Shown here one piece after another: positions 27,839 to 36,348 of a stretch of DNA of 64,000 nt. The notes beneath the pieces were generated by a model that was not told the origin of the DNA, searched no databases, and worked only from the letters and a program-made list of their open reading frames with translations. The first letter of the stretch is position 1. Each line of letters starts with the position of its first letter. The stretch comes from Moritella dasanensis ArB 0140 (GTDB lineage: Bacteria > Pseudomonadota > Gammaproteobacteria > Enterobacterales > Moritellaceae). The stretch is from the NCBI RefSeq assembly GCF_000276805.1, contig NZ_AKXQ01000004.1, positions 124,001 to 188,000 of the forward strand, in the 5' to 3' direction. The position numbers and the translations under genes were made by a program.

Positions 27839-28789
27839 ATGCTTGCTAAAATTTTACTCTTCATTGTTAGTTTTTGTTCATTCCCTGTGTTTGCTATACC
27901 ACAATGGGTAAATACACCTCCGAGTCCAGCTGGTTACTTAGTTGGCATCGGGCTAGGTGAAGATGTGAGTACGTCGAAACAGGCGGCTATCGCTGATATA
28001 GCAATGGCGCTTAATAGTAATGTCAGCAGTGCAGTTTCGTCGATAGCTAAAACGTCCGGTATGATCGGTTCATTCGATACATCATCGACTCACTCGGTTG
28101 TCAGTGCAGGTGTGCTTTTACCTCAGATCAGTTGGGATAACATTGACGCTGAAAATGGTATTGTTTATACAATGGCGAAAGTACGTACATCCGAAGTGGT
28201 CGATCTGTATGAGCGTAATTTAAATATTGCGCTTAAATCGTTCACCAACATTTTGAGTAAACAACAGATAGACTTGAATGATTATTTATTTTTGTTAGCG
28301 AATCAACCTGTATTAGATTTATCTGCAAAACGTGCTGCTGCTATTTCGTCACGATCAACATCAGCTATTAAACATCACCAGAATATTGAAACTCTTTATT
28401 TAAAGAAAAATAAATTTGTTGGCTCTACATGTTTTAACGTCAAAAAAAGTAATGACAGAATGGCAGACAAAATCTATTTACCTTCAATTGAGAGTGCCAT
28501 TCAATCAAGTAGATTTAAGCTACAGAGTGGTAACGATTGTATCCCAGTGAAATTTAGAGCTAAGACAGAACGCACAGGCAAGACTGTTGCTAATGTCACT
28601 ATGCAAATTTCTATCGGTCAACCTGCAGCTGTGAGTAAGGTGATTAAATTTAAAGGGCAGAGTGGTGGTTCATACAAATCAGCAATGATGGATGCCGCCG
28701 ATAACTTTTCCAATCACTTTATTGGCGATAAGGCACTGCTCGCGTCGCTTTTAAGTGCGTCGGGCAATACTATCGAAATCGGTTTGTAA
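27839..28789 (+). CDS. Exported LPP20-like protein
   Basis: A 316-residue protein beginning at the base after the previous stop. Its signal peptide ends PVFA (cut near 19), and the mature chain starts IPQWVNTPPSPAGYLVGIGL, followed by an Ala-rich helix (SKQAAIADIAMALN), the opening of LPP20-type proteins. The segment WDNIDAENGIVYTMAKV closes that domain. The C-terminal half has two cysteines and no known family. It is the last gene before the hairpin at 28830-28869 and so the probable end of the operon. Confidence 0.65.
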   Translation: MLAKILLFIVSFCSFPVFAIPQWVNTPPSPAGYLVGIGLGEDVSTSKQAAIADIAMALNSNVSSAVSSIAKTSGMIGSFDTSSTHSVVSAGVLLPQISWDNIDAENGIVYTMAKVRTSEVVDLYERNLNIALKSFTNILSKQQIDLNDYLFLLANQPVLDLSAKRAAAISSRSTSAIKHHQNIETLYLKKNKFVGSTCFNVKKSNDRMADKIYLPSIESAIQSSRFKLQSGNDCIPVKFRAKTERTGKTVANVTMQISIGQPAAVSKVIKFKGQSGGSYKSAMMDAADNFSNHFIGDKALLASLLSASGNTIEIGL

Positions 28790-28829
28790 CTCATGTAATA
28801 CGAATCCTCTAATAAAACTTTAAATTATA

Positions 28830-28869
28830 ATGATTTAGCATATTATTTATGCTGAATCATTTTGATTTT
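28830..28869 (+). terminator. Likely terminator of the envelope operon
   Basis: ATGATTTAGCAT (28830-28841) pairs with ATGCTGAATCAT (28849-28860, one G-T pair), a 12-bp stem followed by TTTGATTTT. The T-run is interrupted, so efficiency may be moderate. Confidence 0.65.
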
Positions 28870-28890
28870 GAGAATTATAAAATATATTAT
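28862..28890 (+). promoter_or_regulatory. Promoter candidate of the PilZ gene
   Basis: TTGATT (28862-28867), 17 bp, TATTAT (28885-28890). It starts right after the hairpin and would give a leader of about 30 bases before ATG 28927. Confidence 0.5.
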
Positions 28891-28926
28891 ATCGGTCTTA
28901 ATATTAACCCTACAAAGCTACCGTAT

Positions 28927-29619
28927 ATGAATGTTACCACTCCCGAACCTGATATTGATGCACTCAAATTAATGCATATAGGCATGCGCTTACTTATTGA
29001 AGTTGTTCTCCCAAATGGTACTAAATTTAAAGCTGCATCTCGCTTGATTGGTTATAAAAAAGATGACTTCATTCTACTTGAGTACCCGATGGGCGTGGCA
29101 GCTGGCTTTGAGAAAGTGTTTCTGGAAAATGCTAATATCATTGTTCGCGCTATTACGGACACTAGCTTTCGAGATATTGTGGCGTTTAAAACAAAGATTA
29201 ATACTATTATTTACCGCCCGGTTAAAATGCTGTCGCTTGATATGCCTGTACACATAGCTACGCATAAAGTGCGTGAAGCACCTCGGATCGAAGTTGTATA
29301 CCCTGTCGAGGTAAAGTGTAATGGAAGAAAGAGCCCAGCAAAAATGCTCGACTTTTCTGTTTCAGGTTGCGGTTTACTGCTTGAAAATCAAGATATATAT
29401 ATACTTCAAGGTAACCGGGTAACCATTAATCTATCAATTTCTTCCGATATTAAAGCCGAGCTTGAAGGGCTCGTTACCAGTGTTCAAGCAGACTCTAGTC
29501 AACTCAAGGTCGGTATTAAGTTCAATTTACATCAGCTGGAATTGAAGAAGGAAATTTTCCACCACTGCATCCTTGAAATGAGTAATAGTGGTAAAGTGTC
29601 GCTTAGCGGTACTTTTTAA
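28927..29619 (+). CDS. PilZ-domain c-di-GMP receptor with YcgR-like N-terminal domain
   Basis: Cytoplasmic c-di-GMP-binding protein. The PilZ domain (about 115-225) has both binding motifs: RxxxR as REAPR (Arg116, Arg120) and DxSxxG as DFSVSG (Asp142, Ser144, Gly147). The first 105 residues (MRLLIEVVLPNGTKFKAASR, LLEYPMG) resemble the YcgR/flagellar-brake N-terminal domain. I prefer ATG at 28927: an ATG at 28849 would lie in the 3' arm of the terminator hairpin and has no ribosome site, though 28927 has only a weak one. YcgR-type proteins act as flagellar brakes; the position behind the envelope operon suggests c-di-GMP control of that system or of motility. Confidence 0.82.
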   Translation: MNVTTPEPDIDALKLMHIGMRLLIEVVLPNGTKFKAASRLIGYKKDDFILLEYPMGVAAGFEKVFLENANIIVRAITDTSFRDIVAFKTKINTIIYRPVKMLSLDMPVHIATHKVREAPRIEVVYPVEVKCNGRKSPAKMLDFSVSGCGLLLENQDIYILQGNRVTINLSISSDIKAELEGLVTSVQADSSQLKVGIKFNLHQLELKKEIFHHCILEMSNSGKVSLSGTF

Positions 29620-29639
29620 TCGATATCGCCGCTAACCTC

Positions 29640-30728
29640 TTAAAATGACTGCGCTAATTCACTCTCTGTCATGCTCACGCCTTTGATCTGCGCATACACA
29701 GCTTGGCCAACTTTTAGCGCTAAATCATCGCATGCCCAAGGAGTGATATTCGCCCAGATATGGTCATCACCAAACGCTAATTTTACCTGCACATTATCAT
29801 TTGATTCTGAGTGGATGATCTCTGCTATCGTCGACGATAAAATATTACGAATACTGCTGTCTGTTGGGCGGTTTATACACACCGAAACATGGTTAGCATG
29901 AATACGTACCCGCAGTTTACTGTCTGTGGGTAAAGGCATGCCATTGATCCATAGATACGTGCCGTCAGCGAGTGATAATTTACTCATGCGGTACTTTTGG
30001 TTTAGCTCCGTAATGGTTGCCATTAATAATGAACTTTGCTCCTTGACCGGTAACCAAGGACGCATTTCAGCACTGTCCCAAACTGCATGCAAAGGACCAT
30101 TCACCAACACTTTGCCTTTATCTAATACCAGCATAGAGTCAGCGAGTTGCAAGATTTCATCCAAGCTGTGGCTAACATAGATAATCGGTAAGTTGAGGGT
30201 CTTAGCCAGTTGTAATAAGTACGGAATAAGCTCGCGTTTACGCGGCAGATCTAACGCTGCTAGTGGCTCATCCATTAATAACATTTGTGGACGGGTTAAC
30301 AAGGCGCGGCCAATGGCTACGCGTTGTTTCTCACCACCAGAGAGCGTTGCTGGATAACGGTTTAGTAACTCCGTTAAACCAAGCAGCCCCACCACCGTAT
30401 CGAAGTGTACTTGGTCTTTATCTTTATTACCGTAGTTTAGATTACCGCGCACGCTGTAGTGGGGGAATAACCGGGCTTCTTGAAATACATAACCAATACG
30501 GCGGCGTTCTGGCGGTAAGTTGATCTTTTGTTGCTGGTGGTACAGATGGGTAGCACCTAAGGTTAGTTGGCCATTGTCCGGCGTTGATAGACCGCCAAGG
30601 ATATTCACCAACGATGTTTTACCTGCACCGGAACGACCGAAAATAGCACAGATACCTTGCATCGGAATTTGCGCATTCACTTGCAAGTCCAAGTCGCCAA
30701 GTTGCTTGTTTATATCAATGGTTAACAT
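29640..30728 (-). CDS. modC: Molybdate ABC transporter ATPase ModC
   Basis: ATP-binding subunit of the molybdate importer. Start ATG at 30728 overlaps the modB stop (TAATG). Walker A is GRSGAGKT (about 32-39), the signature is LSGGEKQR, Walker B is LLMDEPL. The C-terminal region (about 290-355, from STIAEIIHSESNDNVQVKLA) is the TOBE/Mop domain that binds molybdate oxyanion. Length of 362 residues fits ModC. It converges on the PilZ gene with a 20-bp gap. Confidence 0.95.
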   Translation of the reverse strand: MLTIDINKQLGDLDLQVNAQIPMQGICAIFGRSGAGKTSLVNILGGLSTPDNGQLTLGATHLYHQQQKINLPPERRRIGYVFQEARLFPHYSVRGNLNYGNKDKDQVHFDTVVGLLGLTELLNRYPATLSGGEKQRVAIGRALLTRPQMLLMDEPLAALDLPRKRELIPYLLQLAKTLNLPIIYVSHSLDEILQLADSMLVLDKGKVLVNGPLHAVWDSAEMRPWLPVKEQSSLLMATITELNQKYRMSKLSLADGTYLWINGMPLPTDSKLRVRIHANHVSVCINRPTDSSIRNILSSTIAEIIHSESNDNVQVKLAFGDDHIWANITPWACDDLALKVGQAVYAQIKGVSMTESELAQSF

Positions 30729-31414
30729 TATGAGGTGACTCGCTGTTGGGCTTTTTTGGCTAACCACTGTGATGCAGTTAATGACAATACCGCAATGACA
30801 ATCGCAATCACACACAGACGTGCAGCTTCATGCTCGGCACCCGGGGTTTGGATAAACGAATACATCGCTAGTGGGATGGTGCGGGTCTCGCCGGGAATAT
30901 TAGAGACAAAGGTAATGGTTGAACCAAACTCACCCAAGCTACGGGCAAAGGCTAATACCATGCCCGAGACAATACCGGGTAAGGTCAATGGCAGGGTGAT
31001 GGTAAAAAATACCCGTAAGCGATTACTACCTAGGGTACGCGCTGCTTGTTCTAAGCGAATGTCGACACTTTCAAAAGACAAACGGATGGCACGTACCATC
31101 AGCGGAAATGACACTATCGCCGCTGCTAATGCTGCGCCACGCCAACTAAAGCTGAAACTCCAGCCAAACCAATCATAAAGCACCGCGCCAATACTGCCTT
31201 GGCGACCCATCGATATTAACAAAATGTAGCCAATGACTACCGGTGGTAACACTAAAGGTAAATGAATTAGGCTATCAAATAGTGACTTTCCGGGAAACTC
31301 ACAACGGGCTAATATCCACGCACAAATGATGCCGAAGGGCAGGCTGAATAACACTGCAACACTGGATACTTTTAAACTCAGCAGCAGGGCTGCAATTTCA
31401 TAATCACTTAACAA
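30728..31414 (-). CDS. modB: Molybdate ABC transporter permease ModB
   Basis: Inner-membrane channel of the molybdate importer, 228 residues with five or six spans. It is close in sequence to E. coli ModB: SLKVSSVAVLFSLPFGIICA at the start, LPLVLPPVVIGYILL, and the coupling motif EQAARTLGSNRLRVFFTITL. The start is TTG at 31414: an in-frame TGA lies two codons upstream and no ATG is available. A GAGG ribosome site lies about ten bases upstream, inside a 15-bp repeat array. Confidence 0.94.
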   Translation of the reverse strand: MLSDYEIAALLLSLKVSSVAVLFSLPFGIICAWILARCEFPGKSLFDSLIHLPLVLPPVVIGYILLISMGRQGSIGAVLYDWFGWSFSFSWRGAALAAAIVSFPLMVRAIRLSFESVDIRLEQAARTLGSNRLRVFFTITLPLTLPGIVSGMVLAFARSLGEFGSTITFVSNIPGETRTIPLAMYSFIQTPGAEHEAARLCVIAIVIAVLSLTASQWLAKKAQQRVTS

Positions 31415-31420
31415 ATGTCA

Positions 31421-31480
31421 TTAACCTCAGAACTATTAACCTCAGAACTATTAACTTAAAAACAATTAACTTAAAAAGAG
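31421..31480. repeat. Four 15-bp tandem repeat units between modA and modB
   Basis: Units TTAACCTCAGAACTA at 31421-31435 and 31436-31450 are identical; TTAACTTAAAAACAA (31451-31465) and TTAACTTAAAAAGAG (31466-31480) are diverged copies. On the coding (minus) strand the first two units each carry a GAGG that can act as the modB ribosome site. Confidence 0.75.
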
Positions 31481-31498
31481 AGCCTTAAAAATAGTGCA

Positions 31499-32296
31499 TT
31501 AAAACAGGGGGACCAAAAAACCGTGTTTAATAAATATTGTTTGTGCGGCGTCGGTTTGCAAGTATTGATAAAATGCAGTGGTCGCCGCATTAGCATTACC
31601 CTTGACCATCACCAGTGGATATTCAATGGTCTTATGACTCGTTGCCGGGAAGGTTGCCACCGTTTTTACCTTTTTAGCTATCAGTGCATCAGTCGCATAG
31701 ACAATACCCAACGGTGACTCACCGCGTTCAACAAGCGCTAATGCGCCACGGACATTATTGGCTCGTGCTAATAACGGCATAGCTTGCGACCACAAACCGA
31801 GGCTTTCTAAGGCTTGCTTGGCATAACGTCCTGCGGGTACATGGTCAGGATCGCCTACGGCAAGACGGCTATCACCAACAGCTTGGGTAATATTCCAATG
31901 TTTGGTTAAGGCGACTTTATCTACCGGGCTGCTGTTTGGCGCGACGAGCACCAGCGAATTACGTAACAAGGTCACTCTCGATTCGGCTGCTACAGCATGT
32001 TGAGAGACTAAGTAATCCATCCATTTTTGGTTCGCAGACAAATAAATCTGTGCCGGAGCACCCTGGGCAATTTGTCTTGCGAGTGTTGACGATGATGCAA
32101 ACGAAAACACCGGATTTATTTTTGTTGGATTGGCAATGCGATCAGTTTTAAAGGTATCACCGACTTCGGCAAGGGCATTGCTTAATGAGGATGCAGCAAA
32201 GATAAGCACGCGTTCTTCAGCGATGACGTTACAGCTGAGTGTCAGTAAAATAAAGGTCGCGAATTGTTTGAATCTATGGCGATATTTTGGTGGCAT
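31499..32296 (-). CDS. modA: Molybdate-binding periplasmic protein ModA
   Basis: Binds molybdate or tungstate in the periplasm and delivers it to ModB. The 265-residue precursor has a signal peptide ending CNVIAEE, then VLIFAASSLSNALAEVGDTF, the ModA opening with the oxyanion-binding serines, then FASSSTLARQIAQGAPAQIY and GDPDHVPAGRYAKQALESL. It is the first gene of modABC on the minus strand. Confidence 0.95.
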   Translation of the reverse strand: MPPKYRHRFKQFATFILLTLSCNVIAEERVLIFAASSLSNALAEVGDTFKTDRIANPTKINPVFSFASSSTLARQIAQGAPAQIYLSANQKWMDYLVSQHAVAAESRVTLLRNSLVLVAPNSSPVDKVALTKHWNITQAVGDSRLAVGDPDHVPAGRYAKQALESLGLWSQAMPLLARANNVRGALALVERGESPLGIVYATDALIAKKVKTVATFPATSHKTIEYPLVMVKGNANAATTAFYQYLQTDAAQTIFIKHGFLVPLF

Positions 32297-32368
32297 TTAC
32301 TATCTCTCATTTATATTTTGTTCGACATATGATTAATTATAATTTTGATACTATGCCGCGATACTGTT

Positions 32369-32408
32369 TTCGTTATACATTCGATATGTAGTTAGTTATA
32401 CAACGCTC
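32369..32408 (-). promoter_or_regulatory. Possible ModE operator upstream of modA
   Basis: The segment contains two GTTATAC half sites around ATTCGATATGTA (TTCGTTATACATTCGATATG and GTTAGTTATACAACG). E. coli ModE sites are inverted repeats built on CGTTATATA-like halves, so the resemblance is partial. It lies 73-112 bp upstream of the modA start, a suitable place for repression by ModE, whose gene is 3.2 kb away. Confidence 0.35.
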
Positions 32409-32470
32409 GTTAAATTTTAGCCCTGTTAAGGTGGATTAACAAGGCTAAATGTTATTTTCTTGGTTAGCTG

Positions 32471-33634
32471 TTAGATGATAACGCGATTTCGACCTGCAGT
32501 TTTAGCTTCATACAGTTTTACATCTGCTCGCTTTAATGTTTTATCAAAACTATCGTCAGTATGACTATTATGCAATGCAATACCGGCACTTAATGTGACT
32601 CTATACTCATTATCGTCATTTACAAAGCTTACTTCAGACACTTGATGACGGATCATTTCAGCCATATCAACGGCAGCCATTTCACTTTCAAAGAAACCAA
32701 TGAGTACAAACTCTTCCCCGCCGTAACGCATACAGTAATGATTTTGTTTGGCGTTTTGACGCATGATCTTAGCGACTTTTTTTAGTACTTTGTCACCATT
32801 GTCATGGCCATGTACATCATTGACGGATTTGAAATGGTCAAGGTCGATGAATATCGCGGTAAGGTGATAGTCTGTGAGCTTATTGTGATTCAATAGCGCC
32901 GGTGAAATCTCTTTTAAGAAACGCTTTGTGTACAGGTCTGTGAGTGAATCTCGGACTGATAATTCACTTAACTGATGCACAAAATAGTTAATAATAAGAA
33001 TAATCGTGAAGATAAAAATGAGGAATCCAAACAGTAAAATACCTGAGGTTCTTAATACGGCCCAAAAAATATTCGACTTCATATCATCAAGATAAAGCCC
33101 CGTACCAACCAACCAATCCCAAGCGGGATAGTGTGCCACATAAGATATTTTGGGAAACTCTTCAGTGGTGTTTAGCTTAGGCCAAGTATAAGAAACCCAA
33201 CCGCCGCCATTTCTCGCCTCTCGGTCAAACTCTTTAAAAATATATTTACCGTCACTGTCTGCCCAGTCGGTCATATTGAGGCCGACCAAATTAGGCATGT
33301 ATGGCTGTATCAGGATCTTACCTTCATTATCGTTGATCCAAAAATAACCATCGTCGCCATACGTTGCTGACTCAAGTGTTTGCATTGCCATTTTTTGGGC
33401 ATCGGCTGTGGTTAATTTCTCTGATAATTCTAATTGATGAAAATGTTGGATAATGCCCAACGCTGATTCAATGAAGTTTTTAGATTGGGCTTTTTTTTCT
33501 TCTTCTAAACTGGTTGAAAAAGAATGATAGAAAAACAATACAAAGGCAACAATCCCGATGATAATCATGACTGACAGGCCAACCAATTTATTTTGGAGGG
33601 GGAGTCGGTACGATTTTGGCGATAGATTGTGCAT
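32471..33634 (-). CDS. Membrane diguanylate cyclase with sCache_2 sensor
   Basis: Makes cyclic di-GMP from two GTP in response to an extracellular ligand. The 387-residue protein has a membrane span near 18-40, a periplasmic sCache_2-type domain (about 42-185; YGDDGYFWINDNEGKILIQP and AWDWLVGTGLY), a second span near 190-212, and a GGDEF domain (about 220-387) with the active site RYGGEEF. The usual inhibitory I-site RxxD before the active site is replaced by KQNH, so product inhibition at that site is probably lost. It is a lone gene between modA and the cysteine desulfidase gene. Confidence 0.92.
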   Translation of the reverse strand: MHNLSPKSYRLPLQNKLVGLSVMIIIGIVAFVLFFYHSFSTSLEEEKKAQSKNFIESALGIIQHFHQLELSEKLTTADAQKMAMQTLESATYGDDGYFWINDNEGKILIQPYMPNLVGLNMTDWADSDGKYIFKEFDREARNGGGWVSYTWPKLNTTEEFPKISYVAHYPAWDWLVGTGLYLDDMKSNIFWAVLRTSGILLFGFLIFIFTIILIINYFVHQLSELSVRDSLTDLYTKRFLKEISPALLNHNKLTDYHLTAIFIDLDHFKSVNDVHGHDNGDKVLKKVAKIMRQNAKQNHYCMRYGGEEFVLIGFFESEMAAVDMAEMIRHQVSEVSFVNDDNEYRVTLSAGIALHNSHTDDSFDKTLKRADVKLYEAKTAGRNRVII

Positions 33635-33843
33635 GTTAGTCCCAATAAAGAAAAAATAAGCGGTTTTGATACAAGGTGTCAGATAAAAATACGTGGCGGA
33701 TTATATACGTTAATATCTTCACTGGCGCGCTTATTTTTAAATAAATCACTTATTTTACCATTTCAGTTAGCGGTAACGTTGGTAATGGTAGTACAGCAGT
33801 ACCATTTGTCTACTGCATTACTTATTTATGTTTGCAGTCAGTA

Positions 33844-35118
33844 CTATGCAGACATAATGTTAATGATCGTCGTATCGGTGTTAGCCATACCATTGGTGAC
33901 TAACATACCGATATTTCGAATGCTGGTTTCAATATCTTGCGCAATAATACCTTGGTCGAATGCTTGGGTATCATTCATGGCTAACATGAAGGCGGTTACA
34001 GCGCTGCTTGTCGAGGTTTTGACTTTCATCGCACAGGTTGATTTTGCACCGTCACAGACCATGCCCGAACAATCGCTCAATACATTTTGGATGGCATAGC
34101 ATGATTGCTCATAGCTACCGCCAGCAAGGTAAACCATCGCCATTGCTGCAGATGCACTGGTGACTGTGTTACCACAGAATGCTGATAGCGGTGGATAATG
34201 TTGCTTAATATAAATTGCACCGAGGTGACTTAAAATAAGCGCTCGGGCGAGTTGTTCGTCACTGGCGTTATAATGCTTGGCAATCATTTCGACAGGGATC
34301 GTTGCCGCAATACCTTGGTTACCACTGCCGTAATTACTCATTGCGGGTAATGTTGCACCACCCATACGGGCATCGGATGCAGCGGCAGTACGCATGATAA
34401 TTGAGTTATTTAGATCGGCAGCCATAAAGCCACTTTTGATATTCTTATCTATAGTGCGGCCGACTTGTAGACCATAAGCATGCGCTAACCCTTCATCTGC
34501 TAACGTTGAGTTTAACGTCGCGGCTTCTAGAATAAAGGCGATATCGGTAAATTCGGTCCCCATTGCATAATCATAAATTCCTTGAATGGTGATATCGAGA
34601 TCATCCGTGATATTGCTGGTGCTTTGGGCTGAACAGCTATTGTTACTGAAGACTAATTTACCGTTTAGCGTTGTCTTGGTTATTTGAGTATGACCACCAC
34701 TGATCTCGACAACCGCAACATAATCTCGACATCTTGCTTCGACATGGCAGTAAATAAACTCTGTTGAATCGGTACGTTTAACAATAACCTTACCCGTATC
34801 GATCAAGGCTTGTGCTTGCGTGACTTGCGGTGGGGTGATTTGTGCTAATACTTCTAATCCAGCCTCTGGATCACCGGCAATCGCACCGACTGCCGCCGCA
34901 ATAGCTAAGCCAATTTTACCCGTACCGGGTACAAATACACCCATAGAATTTTTATACAGATTATCTGAAACGTGAACGGTTATTTGTTCTGGTGTTGCAG
35001 GTAGCATACTTGCCGCAACCGCCGAGGCATACGCGGCCGAGATAGGTTCAGTACACCCTAAAGCAGGTTTTACAAAAGTATTAAGCAGTTGTTTGTATTG
35101 TTGCCATTGGTTATTCAT
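33844..35118 (-). CDS. cyuA: L-cysteine desulfidase (CyuA/CdsB, UPF0597 family)
   Basis: Predicted iron-sulfur enzyme that degrades L-cysteine to pyruvate, ammonia and sulfide, related to L-serine dehydratase alpha chains. The 424-residue protein starts with [19 protein letters not shown], carries [11 protein letters not shown] and has the cysteines expected for a 4Fe-4S cluster ([39 protein letters not shown]). Length is standard. In enterics the gene partners with a cysteine transporter; here TcyP lies 5.7 kb away. The upstream gap has a CRP-like site and a palindrome. Family assignment is firm; substrate is from characterised relatives. Confidence 0.9.
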   Translation of the reverse strand: MNNQWQQYKQLLNTFVKPALGCTEPISAAYASAVAASMLPATPEQITVHVSDNLYKNSMGVFVPGTGKIGLAIAAAVGAIAGDPEAGLEVLAQITPPQVTQAQALIDTGKVIVKRTDSTEFIYCHVEARCRDYVAVVEISGGHTQITKTTLNGKLVFSNNSCSAQSTSNITDDLDITIQGIYDYAMGTEFTDIAFILEAATLNSTLADEGLAHAYGLQVGRTIDKNIKSGFMAADLNNSIIMRTAAASDARMGGATLPAMSNYGSGNQGIAATIPVEMIAKHYNASDEQLARALILSHLGAIYIKQHYPPLSAFCGNTVTSASAAMAMVYLAGGSYEQSCYAIQNVLSDCSGMVCDGAKSTCAMKVKTSTSSAVTAFMLAMNDTQAFDQGIIAQDIETSIRNIGMLVTNGMANTDTTIINIMSA

Positions 35119-35290
35119 TCGCTATCCCTTATTGGTGCTGACAAATAACCTCAGCAACACATAATATGACGTTTGTTGGCGCAGTCTTACATTAACTTGC
35201 GTTGACTTGCACTTCTTTACATTGATAGTTAACTGTACGCCTATGTGTGGAGAATATTTTTTCTTATATAGAGGCATATTCACGGTTAAA

Positions 35291-35305
35291 GAGAATAATA
35301 TTCTC
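35291..35305. promoter_or_regulatory. Perfect palindrome upstream of cyuA and modE
   Basis: GAGAATAATATTCTC is a perfect 15-base inverted repeat in the 393-bp gap between divergent cyuA and modE. A related GGAGAATATT half is found near 35249. It is a good operator candidate for a cysteine-responsive or other regulator; I cannot name it. Confidence 0.5.
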
Positions 35306-35328
35306 CTATATTAATTAGCTGCCTATGC

Positions 35329-35350
35329 TTTGTGGTGTTGATCACATCTT
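35329..35350. promoter_or_regulatory. CRP-like site in the cyuA-modE gap
   Basis: TGTGG-TGTTGA-TCACA matches the CRP consensus TGTGA-N6-TCACA in nine of ten bases, with correct spacing. It lies about 210 bp upstream of cyuA and 160 bp upstream of modE. Apart from this site and the palindrome, the 35119-35511 gap holds no gene that I can see. Confidence 0.5.
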
Positions 35351-35511
35351 TTATCGAATAAATTGTCTTAGATTTAATTAATGGAGATAAATTTATTGTG
35401 CATGTTTTATCCGGTTATCTGTGATTGTTAGCAGGCATACAACCGACGATGTTGTTATTGTTTTACTGATGGCGCACAATATGTACTTCATTTTTAAGCT
35501 GATGATATACC

Positions 35512-36348
35512 ATGGATTTAAAAGCCTTATTGACCATTTCCGTTGCAGATAAAGTGTTTGCTAACCCCAAGCGGATTGCATTGTTACAACAAATACAAGC
35601 CTGTGGTTCGATTAGTCAGGGGGCTAAACTTGCAGGTATGAGTTACAAGACCGCGTGGGATTCAGTTAAAGATATGAATACCCGTTTGCCTGAACCCGTG
35701 GTACACAGTGAAAAAGGGGGGAAAGGGGGCGGCGGCGCTAAATTGACGGTCTTTGGCGAACGTTTACTGCAAATGTACGCATTGACGGGACAAATGCAGG
35801 ATATGGTCTTAGCAGCCTTGCAAGATCAAGCTATCCCGATGAACAGTTTACTGGATGTAATGGGACATTTGTCATTGAAAACCAGTGCGCGCAATCAATT
35901 ATCAGGCACTATTTTATCATTAGACAATAGCCAAACGGATGCGAGTGCTAACCACGATAATTTAAATGTACATTTACAGGTTGAGCTGACCAATGGTTTA
36001 CGACTTAATGCCTGTGTGACTCAAAGCAGTTGTGCGCGCTTATCTTTAGCCGTTGGTAAATCCATTTTACTCTTATTTAAAGCGCCAGCAGTCACTATTA
36101 GCTGTGATGAAAATATGGATGACAGCCAAAATCAACTTCGCAGTATTGTCGATGAAATTCACAGTAACAGTCAGACGACAGAAGTGAGTTTAAGGCTTGT
36201 CGGTAAGCACAGTTTAGATAATCGTCGTTCACAAATGATTTATGCTTCAATTGACACGCAATTAGCAAATCAATTAAAGCTTGTTGTTGGCGGCGAATAT
36301 TATGCGGTATTTTCATCAAGCCAAACTATTGTAGCTTGTATGAGTTAG
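35512..36348 (+). CDS. modE: Molybdate-responsive regulator ModE
   Basis: DNA-binding repressor/activator that senses molybdate. The 278-residue protein has the N-terminal winged helix domain (1-115; KRIALLQQIQACGSISQGAK, GMSYKTAWDSVKDMN, GGKGGGGAKLT) and two C-terminal TOBE/Mop domains (about 125-200 and 210-277). This full two-Mop architecture matches E. coli ModE. It is separated from modABC by the diguanylate cyclase and cyuA genes. The stop overlaps by four bases with the small convergent gene after it. Confidence 0.94.
   Translation: MDLKALLTISVADKVFANPKRIALLQQIQACGSISQGAKLAGMSYKTAWDSVKDMNTRLPEPVVHSEKGGKGGGGAKLTVFGERLLQMYALTGQMQDMVLAALQDQAIPMNSLLDVMGHLSLKTSARNQLSGTILSLDNSQTDASANHDNLNVHLQVELTNGLRLNACVTQSSCARLSLAVGKSILLLFKAPAVTISCDENMDDSQNQLRSIVDEIHSNSQTTEVSLRLVGKHSLDNRRSQMIYASIDTQLANQLKLVVGGEYYAVFSSSQTIVACMS

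Noticed and set aside
20006-29619. Canonical flagellar outer-ring operon or curli operon
   Set aside because: FlgO/P/T-like and CsgG-like features occur, but there are no flagellar structural, motor, csgA/B/E/F genes, and the set includes a lytic enzyme and coiled-coil and TPR-like proteins not in those operons.
33629-34099. Plus-strand open frame of 156 codons antisense to cyuA
   Set aside because: It lies mostly opposite the conserved 3' part of cyuA, has no family features and no convincing ribosome site.
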